Shown here one piece after another: positions 1-7,701 of a DNA stretch of 64,000 nt; position 1 is the stretch's first letter, and the number at the start of each line of letters is the position of its first letter. The notes beneath the pieces were generated by a model that saw only the letters and a program-made list of their open reading frames with translations, was not told where the DNA came from and searched no databases. The translations under genes and the position numbers were made by a program. Origin of the DNA: DASSUW01 sp963835525 (GTDB taxonomy: Bacteria > Actinomycetota > Thermoleophilia > Solirubrobacterales > Solirubrobacteraceae); contig CAWIFM010000004.1 of NCBI GenBank assembly GCA_963835525.1, forward strand, positions 248,001 through 312,000, read 5' to 3'.

Positions 1-169
1 TCACGAGCGACAGCTCGTGGCCGAGGGCGATCGGCGGCAGCGCCCGCAGCACGGCCTTGCGGTCCTTGTCCTGCATGCCGAGCGCGACCGCGAACAGCCA
101 GCCCATCGCGGGGTTGAGCCCGTGATAGGCGCCGAGCGCCGCGATCACCAGCAGCGCCCAGAGGTCCAT
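1..169 (-). CDS. Membrane protein, N-terminal fragment (cut by window edge)
   Basis: Only the first 56 residues are inside the window. The ATG is at 169-167, one base after the stop of the selenium-binding protein gene, so the two are almost certainly one operon. The visible part is a hydrophobic helix carrying GAYHGLNPAMGWLFAVALG, then a charged loop (QDKDRK) and the start of a second helix (IALGHELS). I recognise no named family; the His-rich membrane start suggests a small polytopic protein. Its coupling to the upstream gene suggests a role in the same pathway, but that is inference. Confidence 0.7.
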   Translation of the reverse strand, partial: MDLWALLVIAALGAYHGLNPAMGWLFAVALGMQDKDRKAVLRALPPIALGHELSLV

Positions 170-170
170 G

Positions 171-1545
171 TCAGTCGGGGAAGCAGTAGGAGTCCGAGGA
201 CGCGTCGCCGCCCTGCAGGCGCACCTGGTGCGGCCGCTCGCCGGAGAACGGCACGAACAGGTCCGGGTCGAGCGTCAGCGAGCCGTCCTCGCCAGCGTCG
301 AGCTTGACCAGCCAGCCGTCGATGCCCTCCGGGTAGAACTGCTTGTCCCAGGCGGCGTACAGCGAGTTGGTGAGGTAGACGCGGCGCCCGTCGCGGCTGA
401 CCTCGACCATCTGCGGCCCGCCGTTCAGCGGCCCGCTGGCCGGGTGCGAGGCGCGTTCCACGATCCCGCCGAGCCGCACCGAGCCGGTCTCGCGCGGCTG
501 CCGCGGGTTCGCTGACGTCGAAGCGCTTGAGCTCGCCGGTGCCCCAGCAGGACACGTACAACGAGCGGTCGTCGACCGACAGCGCGATGTCGGTGATCAG
601 CGGCGGGACGGCGCCGAACGGCTGCAGGATCGGCGGGAGCTGCTCGGCCTCGGCCGGCTCGGGGGCGATCGAGATCACCTTCTCGGCCGACACGCTGCCG
701 TCCGCCGCGCGCTCCCAGAGCCAGATCGACGCCGTGAGATCGGCCGTCGAGGTGACGACGCCGACGAACCCGTACGTCTTCGACGGGTCGTGCGCGGGGC
801 GCAGCTCCAGCACCATCTGGTGCTCGGCGCCGAGGTCGATCTCCTGCCGGTGCCGACGCGTCTTGAGGTCGAAGACGTGCAGCTTGTGGCCGTACTTGTT
901 CCCCAGCAGCAGCTCGCCGACCAGGCCGTCCTCGACCATGTTGGGCGTGCCCCACTCGCTGGTGATGACCGTGTCGTAGTTCAGGTGCCACCAGAAGTCG
1001 TACGCCAGCTCCTGCGTCCCGCGGTCGTCCTCCCAGGCGCCCTTGACCGAGAAGTTGTCGTGGTCGAGCAGGAAGATGCCGCCCGGCCCGTCGCCCTCGG
1101 GGTTGCCGAGCGCCGAGACGTAGATCCCGTCGGGGCCGCAGTGGACGGTGTGCGGGCGGCTGTAGCCGGCCTTCTTGGCGATCTCGTCTGCCTCGATGAC
1201 CTTCACGAGCTTGGGCGAGCGCGGGTCGTCCTTGACGTCGAGCACGTGGATCCGCGAGGACCGCAGGCCGGGCACGAGCAGATAGCGGCGCTCGACGTGC
1301 GGATGGGCGGCCCACGGGCACAGCGCGGACGAGCAGGCGTTCCAGCCGAAGTGGTGCAGCTCGTCGCCGACGTTGGGCATCTCGAAGCGCCCGACGATCT
1401 CGCCCGCCTCGAGGTCGAGCACGGCGATCGCGTCAGGTGAGCTGTCCGTGTTGAGCGTCGCCACGTAGGCGAGCGTCTCCGGCGGCGCCTGCGCGGCGCT
1501 CCCGGGGGAGGGGTAGAAGCTTGGGTCCGGCGTCAGTCGAGCCAT
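171..1545 (-). pseudogene. Selenium-binding protein 56 family (methanethiol oxidase type), one frameshift
   Basis: This belongs to the SBP56 family, whose bacterial members include methanethiol oxidases (methanethiol to formaldehyde, H2S and H2O2). Residues 1-345 read in one frame (HHFGWNACSS near 67, ASEWGTPNM-like region near 200, EHQMVLELRP near 245). The rest continues in a second frame from about 500 down to 171 (GGPQMVEVSRDGRRVYLTNS, ending SYCFPD). The frames join cleanly if one G is removed from the GGG at 505-507, restoring SEPRQPRETGSVRLGGIV and a 457-residue product. A single-base assembly error is as likely as a true lesion. The start is ATG 1545: a TAGATT -10-like box (1558-1553) ends 7 bases upstream, implying a leaderless mRNA. 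Nearby sulfite oxidase (5454-6485) fits a sulfur-oxidation theme. Confidence 0.85.
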
Positions 1546-1552
1546 GGACCGC

Positions 1553-1558
1553 AATCTA
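1553..1558 (-). promoter_or_regulatory. -10 element of leaderless promoter
   Basis: TAGATT on the minus strand ends 7 bases before the ATG of the selenium-binding protein gene. There is no Shine-Dalgarno, so the start codon probably coincides with the transcript start. Confidence 0.5.
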
Positions 1559-1575
1559 CATAATGCCGAGCGGCT

Positions 1576-1893
1576 TTAACGTCTTTTGACAGGTGCGCGC
1601 GCGGGCACCGGCTCGGGCACGCCGCGCCGGCTGGTCGCGGGCGACGGGCGGAGCTCGCCGCCGTGGTCGCGGCGGCGCGTCGGCCACGGGGCGGCGTCAG
1701 GCAGCGGCAGCCGCAGGCCGCCCGGCGGGCCCTTGGGCGTATCGGGCTCCGGCGCGTTGCCTCCGCCGCCGCGGCCGTCGTCGGCATCGTCGTCGTCGTC
1801 ACGCAGCCGGAAGAACCAGATCAGCCAGACGATCAGTGCCCCTACGTCGAAGACGCGAAGCCCGACCATGAAGATCCACCCCTCCAGTGTCAC
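1576..1893 (-). CDS. Small single-pass membrane protein with acidic, Pro-rich tail
   Basis: A 105-residue protein starting at GTG 1893. Residues 7-28 form one hydrophobic helix (VGLRVFDVGALIVWLIWFFRL). A run of aspartates (DDDDDADDGRGGGG) follows, then a Pro/Arg-rich tail ending APVKRR. Such one-helix proteins with an acidic cytoplasmic tail are frequent in actinobacteria and have no known function. It lies 13 bases downstream of nudC on the same strand and may be co-transcribed. The alternative start at the internal Met (MVGLRVF) would still keep the helix. Confidence 0.6.
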   Translation of the reverse strand: MTLEGWIFMVGLRVFDVGALIVWLIWFFRLRDDDDDADDGRGGGGNAPEPDTPKGPPGGLRLPLPDAAPWPTRRRDHGGELRPSPATSRRGVPEPVPARAPVKRR

Positions 1894-1906
1894 GCCAATG
1901 CGCAGG

Positions 1907-2854
1907 CTAGCGCTGGAGCCATGTCTCCAGCAACCGCCTCGCGATCGCGAAGCGCGGAGGGAGCCCCAGCACGCCCTCGCGCTCCTCGGCGGCGGCGGCC
2001 ACGTCGGCGCGGTCGAACCAGCGCACGTCCTGCAGCTCCTCGTCGATCCGGCGCGGCTCGCCGGACACCCACGGGACCGTGAAGCCGAGCATCAGCGAGC
2101 TCGGGAAGGGCCACGGTTGCGACGCGACGTACTCCGGCGGGCCGACCTCGACGCCGGCCTCCTCGCGCACCTCGCGCGCGACGGCCTCCTCAAGGCTCTC
2201 GCCCGGCTCGACGAAGCCGGCGAGCGCCGAGTAGCGGCCCGCCGGCCAGGTCGGCTGGCGTCCGAGCAGCACGCGGTCGCCGCCGGTGACGAGCATGATC
2301 ACCACCGGGTCGGTGCGCGGGTGGTGGTCGGTGCGACAGCTCGCGCAGCGGCGCACGATCCCGCCGTCGCCGACCGCGGTCGGCGCGCCGCAGACGGAGC
2401 AATGGCGGTGGTGGCGGTGCCAGTTGACGAGCGCGGCGGCGTGCGCGGCGAGGCCGGCGTCGGCGTGGGGGAGGACGGCCGCCGCGGCGCGCAGGCCGAG
2501 CGGCCGCGTACCCGTGACCGGGTCCGGCGGTCCTTCGCCCTGTGCGGCGATCGCGCCCCGCGCGGTCCAGCGCTGATCGGCGGCGGAGACCGGCGCGGCC
2601 GAGTCCCCGTTGGCGTCGACGGCGAAGACGGGCCCGGTGGCGTCGAGCCCGAGCAGCAGCGGCTCGCGGGCCTCGAGCGCGGCCAGCGGCAGCAGCGCGA
2701 GCCGCGGCTCCTCGGTCACGTGGATCCCGTCGTCGCCGGCCAGCACCGCGCGCGCGTGAGCGCTCTCTGCCTGGGCGGCGACCCACTCCGGGTCGGTCCG
2801 CCGGTCGGCTGCGCGGTCGAGCCGCTCGCCGGTGAACACGATCATCTCCGTCAT
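1907..2854 (-). CDS. nudC: NAD+ diphosphatase / NAD-capped RNA decapping Nudix hydrolase
   Basis: Hydrolyses NAD(H) to NMN(H) and AMP, and in known relatives removes NAD caps from RNA. The 315-residue protein has an N-terminal domain, a zinc ribbon (CSVCGAPT...RRCASC, residues ~170-190), and a Nudix box (GFVEPGESLEEAVAREVREE, ~235-255) followed by the diagnostic NudC signature SQPWPFPSSLM. All expected family features are intact. The start MTEMIVFTGERL at 2854 lies across from the start of the divergent UlaG-like gene (2865), so the two genes have essentially no intergenic spacer. An alternative start (MIVFTGERL, 2845) would give 9 more bases. Confidence 0.9.
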   Translation of the reverse strand: MTEMIVFTGERLDRAADRRTDPEWVAAQAESAHARAVLAGDDGIHVTEEPRLALLPLAALEAREPLLLGLDATGPVFAVDANGDSAAPVSAADQRWTARGAIAAQGEGPPDPVTGTRPLGLRAAAAVLPHADAGLAAHAAALVNWHRHHRHCSVCGAPTAVGDGGIVRRCASCRTDHHPRTDPVVIMLVTGGDRVLLGRQPTWPAGRYSALAGFVEPGESLEEAVAREVREEAGVEVGPPEYVASQPWPFPSSLMLGFTVPWVSGEPRRIDEELQDVRWFDRADVAAAAEEREGVLGLPPRFAIARRLLETWLQR

Positions 2855-2864
2855 GATGCCCGGC

Positions 2865-3674
2865 ATGATCCGTCCGCTGCGCGCCGGCGAGGCGTTCCTC
2901 GCCGACGTGCAGGCCGCCGGCGGCCCGCTCGACCTCTGGTGGCTCGGGCAGAGCGGCTTCCTGGTCGCCCACGACGGGCGGCATCTGCTGCTCGACCCGT
3001 ACCTGTCGGACTCGCTTACCCGCAAGTACGCGGACACCGACAAGCCGCACGTGCGCATGACCGAGCTCGTGATCGAGCCCCGGCGCCTCGGCTTCGTCGA
3101 CGTCGTGACGGCGTCGCACGGGCACACCGACCACCTCGACCCCGACACGCTGCGGGCCCTGGGCGCCGAGCTCGTGGCTCCCGAGGCGCACCGCGAGCTG
3201 GCGCGCGAGCGCGCCGGCCGGGAGCCGACGGGCATCGACGACGGCCAGACGATCGAGATCTCCGGCTTCGCGATCACCGCCGTCCCGGCCGCCCACGAGG
3301 AGATCGAGCGCGATGACGAGGGCCGGATGCTGCACCTCGGGTACGTGGTGCGCTGCGGCCCGTTCGCGCTCTACCACGCGGGCGACACGATCCCCTACGA
3401 GGGAATGGCGGAGCGCGTCGGCGGCGGGATCGACGTCGCGCTGCTGCCGATCAACGGCCGCGTGCCCGGGCGGCGCGTGGCCGGCAACCTGAACGGCGAA
3501 GAGGCGGCCGCGCTGGCGCACGAGATCGGGGCGCGCCTGGCCGTCCCGATGCACTTCGAGATGTTCGAGTTCAACACAGAGCCGCCGGACGCCTTCGTGG
3601 CCGCCTGCGAGCGGCTCGGTCAGCCGTACCGCGTGCTGCGCGCCGGCGAGCGGCTCACGCTCGGTCAGCCGTAG
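2865..3674 (+). CDS. UlaG-like metallo-beta-lactamase-fold hydrolase
   Basis: A 269-residue protein of the MBL fold, closest in style to L-ascorbate-6-phosphate lactonase (UlaG) and related phosphoesterases. Seen: WWLGQSGFLVAHDGRHLLLDP (start of the fold), the metal motif SHGHTDHLD (~85), a His at AAHEEI (~145), YHAGDTIPYEG (~172) and MHFEMFEFN (~230). These supply the usual His/Asp ligands of a binuclear metal site. Substrate cannot be read from the sequence. The ATG at 2865 is preferred over the in-frame ATGs at 2853 and 2856, which would overlap the nudC start. The 3' end overlaps the convergent M48 gene by 20 bases. Confidence 0.8.
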   Translation: MIRPLRAGEAFLADVQAAGGPLDLWWLGQSGFLVAHDGRHLLLDPYLSDSLTRKYADTDKPHVRMTELVIEPRRLGFVDVVTASHGHTDHLDPDTLRALGAELVAPEAHRELARERAGREPTGIDDGQTIEISGFAITAVPAAHEEIERDDEGRMLHLGYVVRCGPFALYHAGDTIPYEGMAERVGGGIDVALLPINGRVPGRRVAGNLNGEEAAALAHEIGARLAVPMHFEMFEFNTEPPDAFVAACERLGQPYRVLRAGERLTLGQP

Positions 3675-4947
3675 TACAGCGCGCTGCGGTGCCTGTCGAG
3701 CAGCTCGCGCGCGACTCGCGCGCGACCTCGCGCTCGAGCGGCGCCAGCTCGGAGTCGATCCGGGCCGACCACGCCGAGTTGAGGGTGACCGCGGGGGCCA
3801 GCGCCGGGCGGGCCTCGAGCAGCTCGATCCGGAGCGCGGTCGGCGGATGCGTGGCGTCGAGCCGCGCGTGCTCGAGCCGTGCGACGCGGCGACGGCGCTC
3901 GCGTTCGCGCTCGGGCATCGCGTCCAGCGCCTCGTGCAGGCGCGCGAACAGCGCCGCGGCGTCGTCGGCCTGGGCCGCCTGCTGAACCGTGAGCAGGAAC
4001 TGCGACTCGAGCAGGAGCCGCTCGTGGAGCGCCACCACCGCCGCCGTGCCGGCCGCGCGCGCCGCCTGCGCATCGGCGAGGTACTCGGCCCGCCGCGAGT
4101 CGCGGTACAAGAGCCGCGCCTCGAGCCACAGAACGGCATCGACCGGCCGCGAGACGATCCACATCAGCCCGTTGGCGACCCAGTCGAGACCGAGCTCGTC
4201 CCAGCGGTCGCGATCGTTCGGCTGGAGCAGTGACGAGAGCTGGTCGAGCGCCCCGACGGCGGCTCCGACCACGAGAGTGCGGCTCACGTCGCCGTTGCGA
4301 TCGTGGCCCAGCTCGTGCGCGATCAGCGCCACGCGCTGCGGCGGCTCGAGGGCGGCCAGCAGCGGCAGGCCGAGCACCAGCACCCGCTGCCGGCGCAGGC
4401 CGACCACGTCCCAGTAGGCGTTCCACGAGGCGTCGACCGCCACGAGATCGGGCGGCGGGCGGTCGAGCGCGTCCGCGACGGCGGCGACGAGCTCGTGCAG
4501 GGCCGGAGTACGCGCTGGATCGAGCGGGCGGGCATCGTTGGCCAGGCGACTCAGACGCGGGCGCATCATCACGCCGGTGCCGGCCATCGCGAGCCCGATG
4601 AGGATCGAGACGACGTTCGGGAACTCGACCGCGATCGCCGTGATGCCGCCGGCGACGAGCGCGAGCGAGAGCAGGTGCACGCCGCCGGCGACCGCGAAGG
4701 CCGCGAGCGTGGCGGGCGTCCAGCGCGGCTCGAGGCTGCCCGCCTCCAGCAGCTCGCGCGCCATCCGCTCGCCGGATCGGCGCCCGGCCCGCTCCGCGAG
4801 CCGCGCGAAGCGCCCGCCGGGCGCCTCGCGCACCGGCGGCGGCTCCAGATTCCAGCCGCAATCGCACCACTCCGGGTAGCCGGTCGCGCCCGGCACCGTC
4901 GATCCGCACTCCGGGCACGGCCGCTCGGTGGCGACCCCGGCGCTCAC
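3655..4947 (-). CDS. M48 family membrane metalloprotease with N-terminal zinc ribbon
   Basis: 430 residues from GTG 4947. The N-terminus is a short zinc ribbon (CPECGSTVPG...WCDCGW, residues 10-32). Two hydrophobic segments follow near 80-125, then the HELGHD motif (~210) and the downstream Glu-bearing region (YRDSRRAEYLADAQAA, ~290), which match HtpX/Ste24-type M48 peptidases. It is therefore probably a membrane-bound zinc endopeptidase for protein quality control, with the zinc ribbon as an added module. The start codon overlaps the stop of the upstream RsbW-like gene (GTGA), so the two are translationally coupled. Confidence 0.85.
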   Translation of the reverse strand: MSAGVATERPCPECGSTVPGATGYPEWCDCGWNLEPPPVREAPGGRFARLAERAGRRSGERMARELLEAGSLEPRWTPATLAAFAVAGGVHLLSLALVAGGITAIAVEFPNVVSILIGLAMAGTGVMMRPRLSRLANDARPLDPARTPALHELVAAVADALDRPPPDLVAVDASWNAYWDVVGLRRQRVLVLGLPLLAALEPPQRVALIAHELGHDRNGDVSRTLVVGAAVGALDQLSSLLQPNDRDRWDELGLDWVANGLMWIVSRPVDAVLWLEARLLYRDSRRAEYLADAQAARAAGTAAVVALHERLLLESQFLLTVQQAAQADDAAALFARLHEALDAMPERERERRRRVARLEHARLDATHPPTALRIELLEARPALAPAVTLNSAWSARIDSELAPLEREVARESRASCSTGTAARCTTADRA

Positions 4948-5336
4948 GCGGCCTTGAGCAGCGGGAACGTCATGCAGACCTCTGTGCCCCCGCCGGGCGG
5001 CGCCGTGACCGAGAAGCTCTCGGCGAGGCTGGCGATCAGCGGCAGCCCGAGGCCGGCGCCCGGGCTGTCCATGCGCGGCGCCATCCCGCAGCCGTCGTCG
5101 CGCACGGTCACCCGCAGGTCGCCGCCGCTCCAGTCGACGCTGAGCGTGAAGGCGCCGGGGCTCGTGTCCCGGTAGCTGTGCACGACCACGTTGCTGACCG
5201 CCTCGGATACCGCGAGCCGCGCCGCCTCGCGCACGGCCTCTTGGGCGCCCGCGCGCATCGCCGCCTCCCAGACCTCGTGGCGGGCCGCGCGGACGTGCTC
5301 CGGACTGGCCGGCCAGCTCTTCTCAGATCGCTGCAC
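4944..5336 (-). CDS. RsbW-like anti-sigma factor serine kinase (GHKL ATPase)
   Basis: 130 residues from GTG 5336. The fold is a stand-alone HATPase of the RsbW/SpoIIAB group: the N box is AVSEAVSNVVVHSY (~45-58), the G1 box DDGCGMAPR (~78-86) and the G2 box GAGLGLPLI (~93-101). Proteins of this kind bind a sigma factor and phosphorylate an anti-anti-sigma (STAS) partner. No STAS or sigma gene is adjacent, so partners must lie elsewhere. It is coupled to the M48 protease, suggesting that protease is part of its stress output. A possible stress-sigma-type promoter lies upstream (5349-5372). Confidence 0.8.
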   Translation of the reverse strand: MQRSEKSWPASPEHVRAARHEVWEAAMRAGAQEAVREAARLAVSEAVSNVVVHSYRDTSPGAFTLSVDWSGGDLRVTVRDDGCGMAPRMDSPGAGLGLPLIASLAESFSVTAPPGGGTEVCMTFPLLKAA

Positions 5337-5348
5337 CTGCCCGCTGCG

Positions 5349-5372
5349 TACCCGTCCTATGCGCGCGCGAAC
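5349..5372 (-). promoter_or_regulatory. Possible sigma-B-type promoter
   Basis: On the minus strand GTTC (5372-5369), a 15-base spacer and GGGTA (5353-5349) resemble the GTTT-N13-15-GGGTA consensus of group 3/4 stress sigma factors. They sit 12 bases upstream of the RsbW-like start. The match is short and could be chance in GC-rich DNA. Confidence 0.25.
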
Positions 5373-5453
5373 GTCAGGTTGCGCGGATGGGCCAACCCGA
5401 CCAGTTTTCGCAGGCCGTTCCGGAGTCCCGGGAAACCTGGCGATCGAAGCCGC

Positions 5454-6485
5454 TCAGCGGACGGTGACGGGGATGCGCTGGATCGCGTTGTTGGCGTAGC
5501 CGCCGACGTTCCACGGTGGCTCGACCGGCTGGCTGCGGCCGCCGGCGTCGTGCGCGCGGGCGCAGAGGACGTGCTCGCCGGCCGGCGCGTCCCACTCGAG
5601 CGCCCACGGCGCCCACGCCGCGGGACCGGGCGGATCGCCGAGCTCCGCGTCGCGCCAGGTCGCGCCGGCGTCGACGCTGACCTCGACGCGCTCGATCGGG
5701 GCCCAGCCCGACCATGCGCGGCCGTCCAGGCGTACCGGGCCGGGCGGCAGGAAGCGCCGCCGCGTCATGAAGTCCGGGATGCCCGGCGGCGTGATCAGCG
5801 AGCGCGGCTCGATCCGCGTGACCGGCGTGCCGGGATCGTCCTCGTCGCGCTTGATCCGGTAGCCGGTGACCATCTGGTAGCCCTCGAACGGCTCGTCCTG
5901 CACGGTGATCCGCGTCAGCCACTTCACGCTCGTCATGCCGTACCAGCCGGGCACGATCAGCCGCAGCGGGAAGCCGTGCTGGGGCGGCAGCGGCTCGCCG
6001 TTGCAGCCGTGCGCGAGGAGCGCGCCGTCGCAGTCGGCGAGCGACAGGCTGCGCGCGTAGTCCTGCACGACGCCGCCCTCGACTCCGCGGTCGAGCCCGG
6101 TGAACACGATCTCGCCGCCCGTCGCGCCGGCCTCGGCCAGCAGCGCCGTCACCGGCACGCCTGTCCACTCCATCGTCCCGATCGCCTCGGTGATCCACGG
6201 CTGGCTGACCACGTGCGGCTCGAGCTGGGTCCGGCCGTTGCCGGCGCACTCCATGGTCACCGGCATCGTGACCGTCTCGCGGCCGCGCAGCTCGTCGAGC
6301 GTCAGCTCGAGCGGGCGGTCCACGAGCCCGTCGACGGTGAGCCGCCAGGCGCCGGGGTCCACGGCCGGGATGTCGTAGTGGGTGAGCAGGTAGTGCAGCC
6401 CGACCGGCGTGATCTCGTGGCGGAGCGCCTCGAGCGGCATGCCGTGGTTGCGCGCGGCGAGCTGCAGCTCCTCGAGCGAGATCAC
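5454..6485 (-). CDS. Sulfite oxidase-like molybdopterin oxidoreductase
   Basis: 343 residues of the sulfite oxidase / SoxC family, which binds a molybdenum cofactor through one cysteine and oxidises sulfite (or related sulfur compounds). The Moco cysteine is in TMECAGNGR (~80); the substrate-site region GMTSVKWLTRI (~205) and the C-terminal dimerisation domain (VEVSVDAGATWRDAELG, ~280) are present, so the catalytic core is complete. No Tat or Sec signal is visible, so a cytoplasmic enzyme is likely unless it is exported with a partner. The ATG overlaps the stop of the GroES-like gene by 4 bases, so the two form an operon. Confidence 0.88.
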   Translation of the reverse strand: MISLEELQLAARNHGMPLEALRHEITPVGLHYLLTHYDIPAVDPGAWRLTVDGLVDRPLELTLDELRGRETVTMPVTMECAGNGRTQLEPHVVSQPWITEAIGTMEWTGVPVTALLAEAGATGGEIVFTGLDRGVEGGVVQDYARSLSLADCDGALLAHGCNGEPLPPQHGFPLRLIVPGWYGMTSVKWLTRITVQDEPFEGYQMVTGYRIKRDEDDPGTPVTRIEPRSLITPPGIPDFMTRRRFLPPGPVRLDGRAWSGWAPIERVEVSVDAGATWRDAELGDPPGPAAWAPWALEWDAPAGEHVLCARAHDAGGRSQPVEPPWNVGGYANNAIQRIPVTVR

Positions 6486-6808
6486 CGTTCGGAGTATTCC
6501 CAGTCGGTGACCTGCTCGATCACGCCGAGCAGCTCGCCGACGCGGCAGACGAGCAGGCGCTCCTCCTCGACCTCGATCCAGACGCCCGCCGACGCGGGAA
6601 AGACGACGTGGTCACCGGCCTTGACCGGCATCGCCACGCCGGCCGACTCCCACCAGTCGATCCCCGGGCCGACGGTCAGCACGATCCCGTGCTGGGGCGG
6701 CGGCTCGTGCTCACCCGCGGGGACGACGAGCCCCGATCGGCGCACCCGGTCGGGGTCGAGCTCCTTGATGACCACGCGGTCGAACAGAGGGCGAAGCTGG
6801 TGACGCAT
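6482..6808 (-). CDS. GroES-like (Cpn10) protein coupled to sulfite oxidase
   Basis: 108 residues with Cpn10 character: LRPLFDRVVIKELDPDRVRRSG at the N-terminus, SGLVVPAG, GIVLTVGPG and KAGDHVVFPA, all typical GroES strands and loops. The region where a housekeeping GroES has its GroEL-binding mobile loop (SGLVVPAGEHEPP) is altered. No groEL is adjacent, and the gene is coupled to the sulfite oxidase downstream by a 4-base overlap. It may be a dedicated folding or cofactor-insertion helper, but this is inference. A leaderless promoter is likely: TATCGT (6822-6817) ends 8 bases before the ATG. Confidence 0.75.
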   Translation of the reverse strand: MRHQLRPLFDRVVIKELDPDRVRRSGLVVPAGEHEPPPQHGIVLTVGPGIDWWESAGVAMPVKAGDHVVFPASAGVWIEVEEERLLVCRVGELLGVIEQVTDWEYSER

Positions 6809-6816
6809 CCGCGGTC

Positions 6817-6822
6817 ACGATA
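6817..6822 (-). promoter_or_regulatory. -10 element of leaderless promoter (GroES-like/sulfite oxidase operon)
   Basis: TATCGT on the minus strand, 8 bases before the GroES-like ATG, in the 20-base gap after the ABC permease gene. It gives the sulfite oxidase operon its own promoter. Confidence 0.45.
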
Positions 6823-6828
6823 TCCGCG

Positions 6829-7701
6829 TCAGCCTCCCGCGACGTCACGGCGCACGAACCGCAGCAGCGCCCAGCCCAGCGCCGGCAGCCCGTAGAGGGC
6901 GCAGACCCAGGCCGAGCGGAGGATCGGGTCCCAGTCCGTCGGCTCGCGCAGGATGCCCTGCCAGGCATTGAACTGCGTCGACAGCAGGTACGGGTCGAGC
7001 GCGTCGAGTGCCGAGATCGAGCCGATGATCTGCACGAAGATCGACACCATCAGCGTGCCGACCACGGCCGCCGCCGAGTTGCGCGTCACCGTCGAGAGCA
7101 TGATCCCGATCGCGGCGATCGCGCTCATCGGCAGCAGGTAGGCGAGCGTGCCGAGGCCGGTGAGCAGCAGCGCCCGGCCGGGCGAGATCTCCGTGCCCGA
7201 CAGCGAGGTGAGCGGGTCGAAGCCCCAGATCAGCCCGCCGGCCAAGAGCGCCACGCCGACGTAGATGGCGAGCACGGCCGCCGTGTAGGTCAGCGCGGCG
7301 AGCACCTTGCCGGTGAACACGTGCCAGCGCTCGACCGAGCGCGTGAGGATCGTCTTCAGCGTGCCGTTGTGGTCCTCGGTGGCGACGATGTCGCCGGCCA
7401 CGAGGGCGGTGATGAGCGGCAGCAGCCAGAACGCGCCGAAGGCCAGGCAGACCAGCGGGACGGCGAAGCCCGTCTCGCGCACGAGGCCGCCGAACGGGAG
7501 CCCGTCGGGACCCTGATCGCTGTTGTCGGCCACCAGGGCGATCACGAAGATCAGCGGCACGATGAGAGCGGAGCCGAGGCCGATGAAGGTGCGCTTCTGG
7601 GCCAGCAGCTTGCGCAGCTCCCAGCGGTAGACGGCGGTGACGCCGGGACGGCGGGCGCGCGCAGCGGCCGTCGCGGCGCGGGGCACGGCGACGCTGCTCA
7701 T
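6829..7701 (-). CDS. ABC-2 type exporter permease
   Basis: 290 residues. A basic N-terminus (ARARRPGVTAVYRWELRKLLAQKRT) is followed by about six hydrophobic segments, the usual layout of an ABC-2/BcrB-type permease. It is the third gene of the LolA-like/ATPase/permease operon; its start overlaps the ATPase stop by 4 bases (7698-7701). With the ATPase it should form the membrane exporter. The substrate is unknown; the LolA-like first gene hints at lipid or lipoprotein handling or an envelope-stress role. Confidence 0.85.
   Translation of the reverse strand: MSSVAVPRAATAAARARRPGVTAVYRWELRKLLAQKRTFIGLGSALIVPLIFVIALVADNSDQGPDGLPFGGLVRETGFAVPLVCLAFGAFWLLPLITALVAGDIVATEDHNGTLKTILTRSVERWHVFTGKVLAALTYTAAVLAIYVGVALLAGGLIWGFDPLTSLSGTEISPGRALLLTGLGTLAYLLPMSAIAAIGIMLSTVTRNSAAAVVGTLMVSIFVQIIGSISALDALDPYLLSTQFNAWQGILREPTDWDPILRSAWVCALYGLPALGWALLRFVRRDVAGG

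Noticed and set aside
5374..6249. Arg-rich minus-strand frame of 291 residues
   Set aside because: Overlaps the sulfite oxidase gene in another frame; the sulfite oxidase frame has the Moco cysteine and family length.
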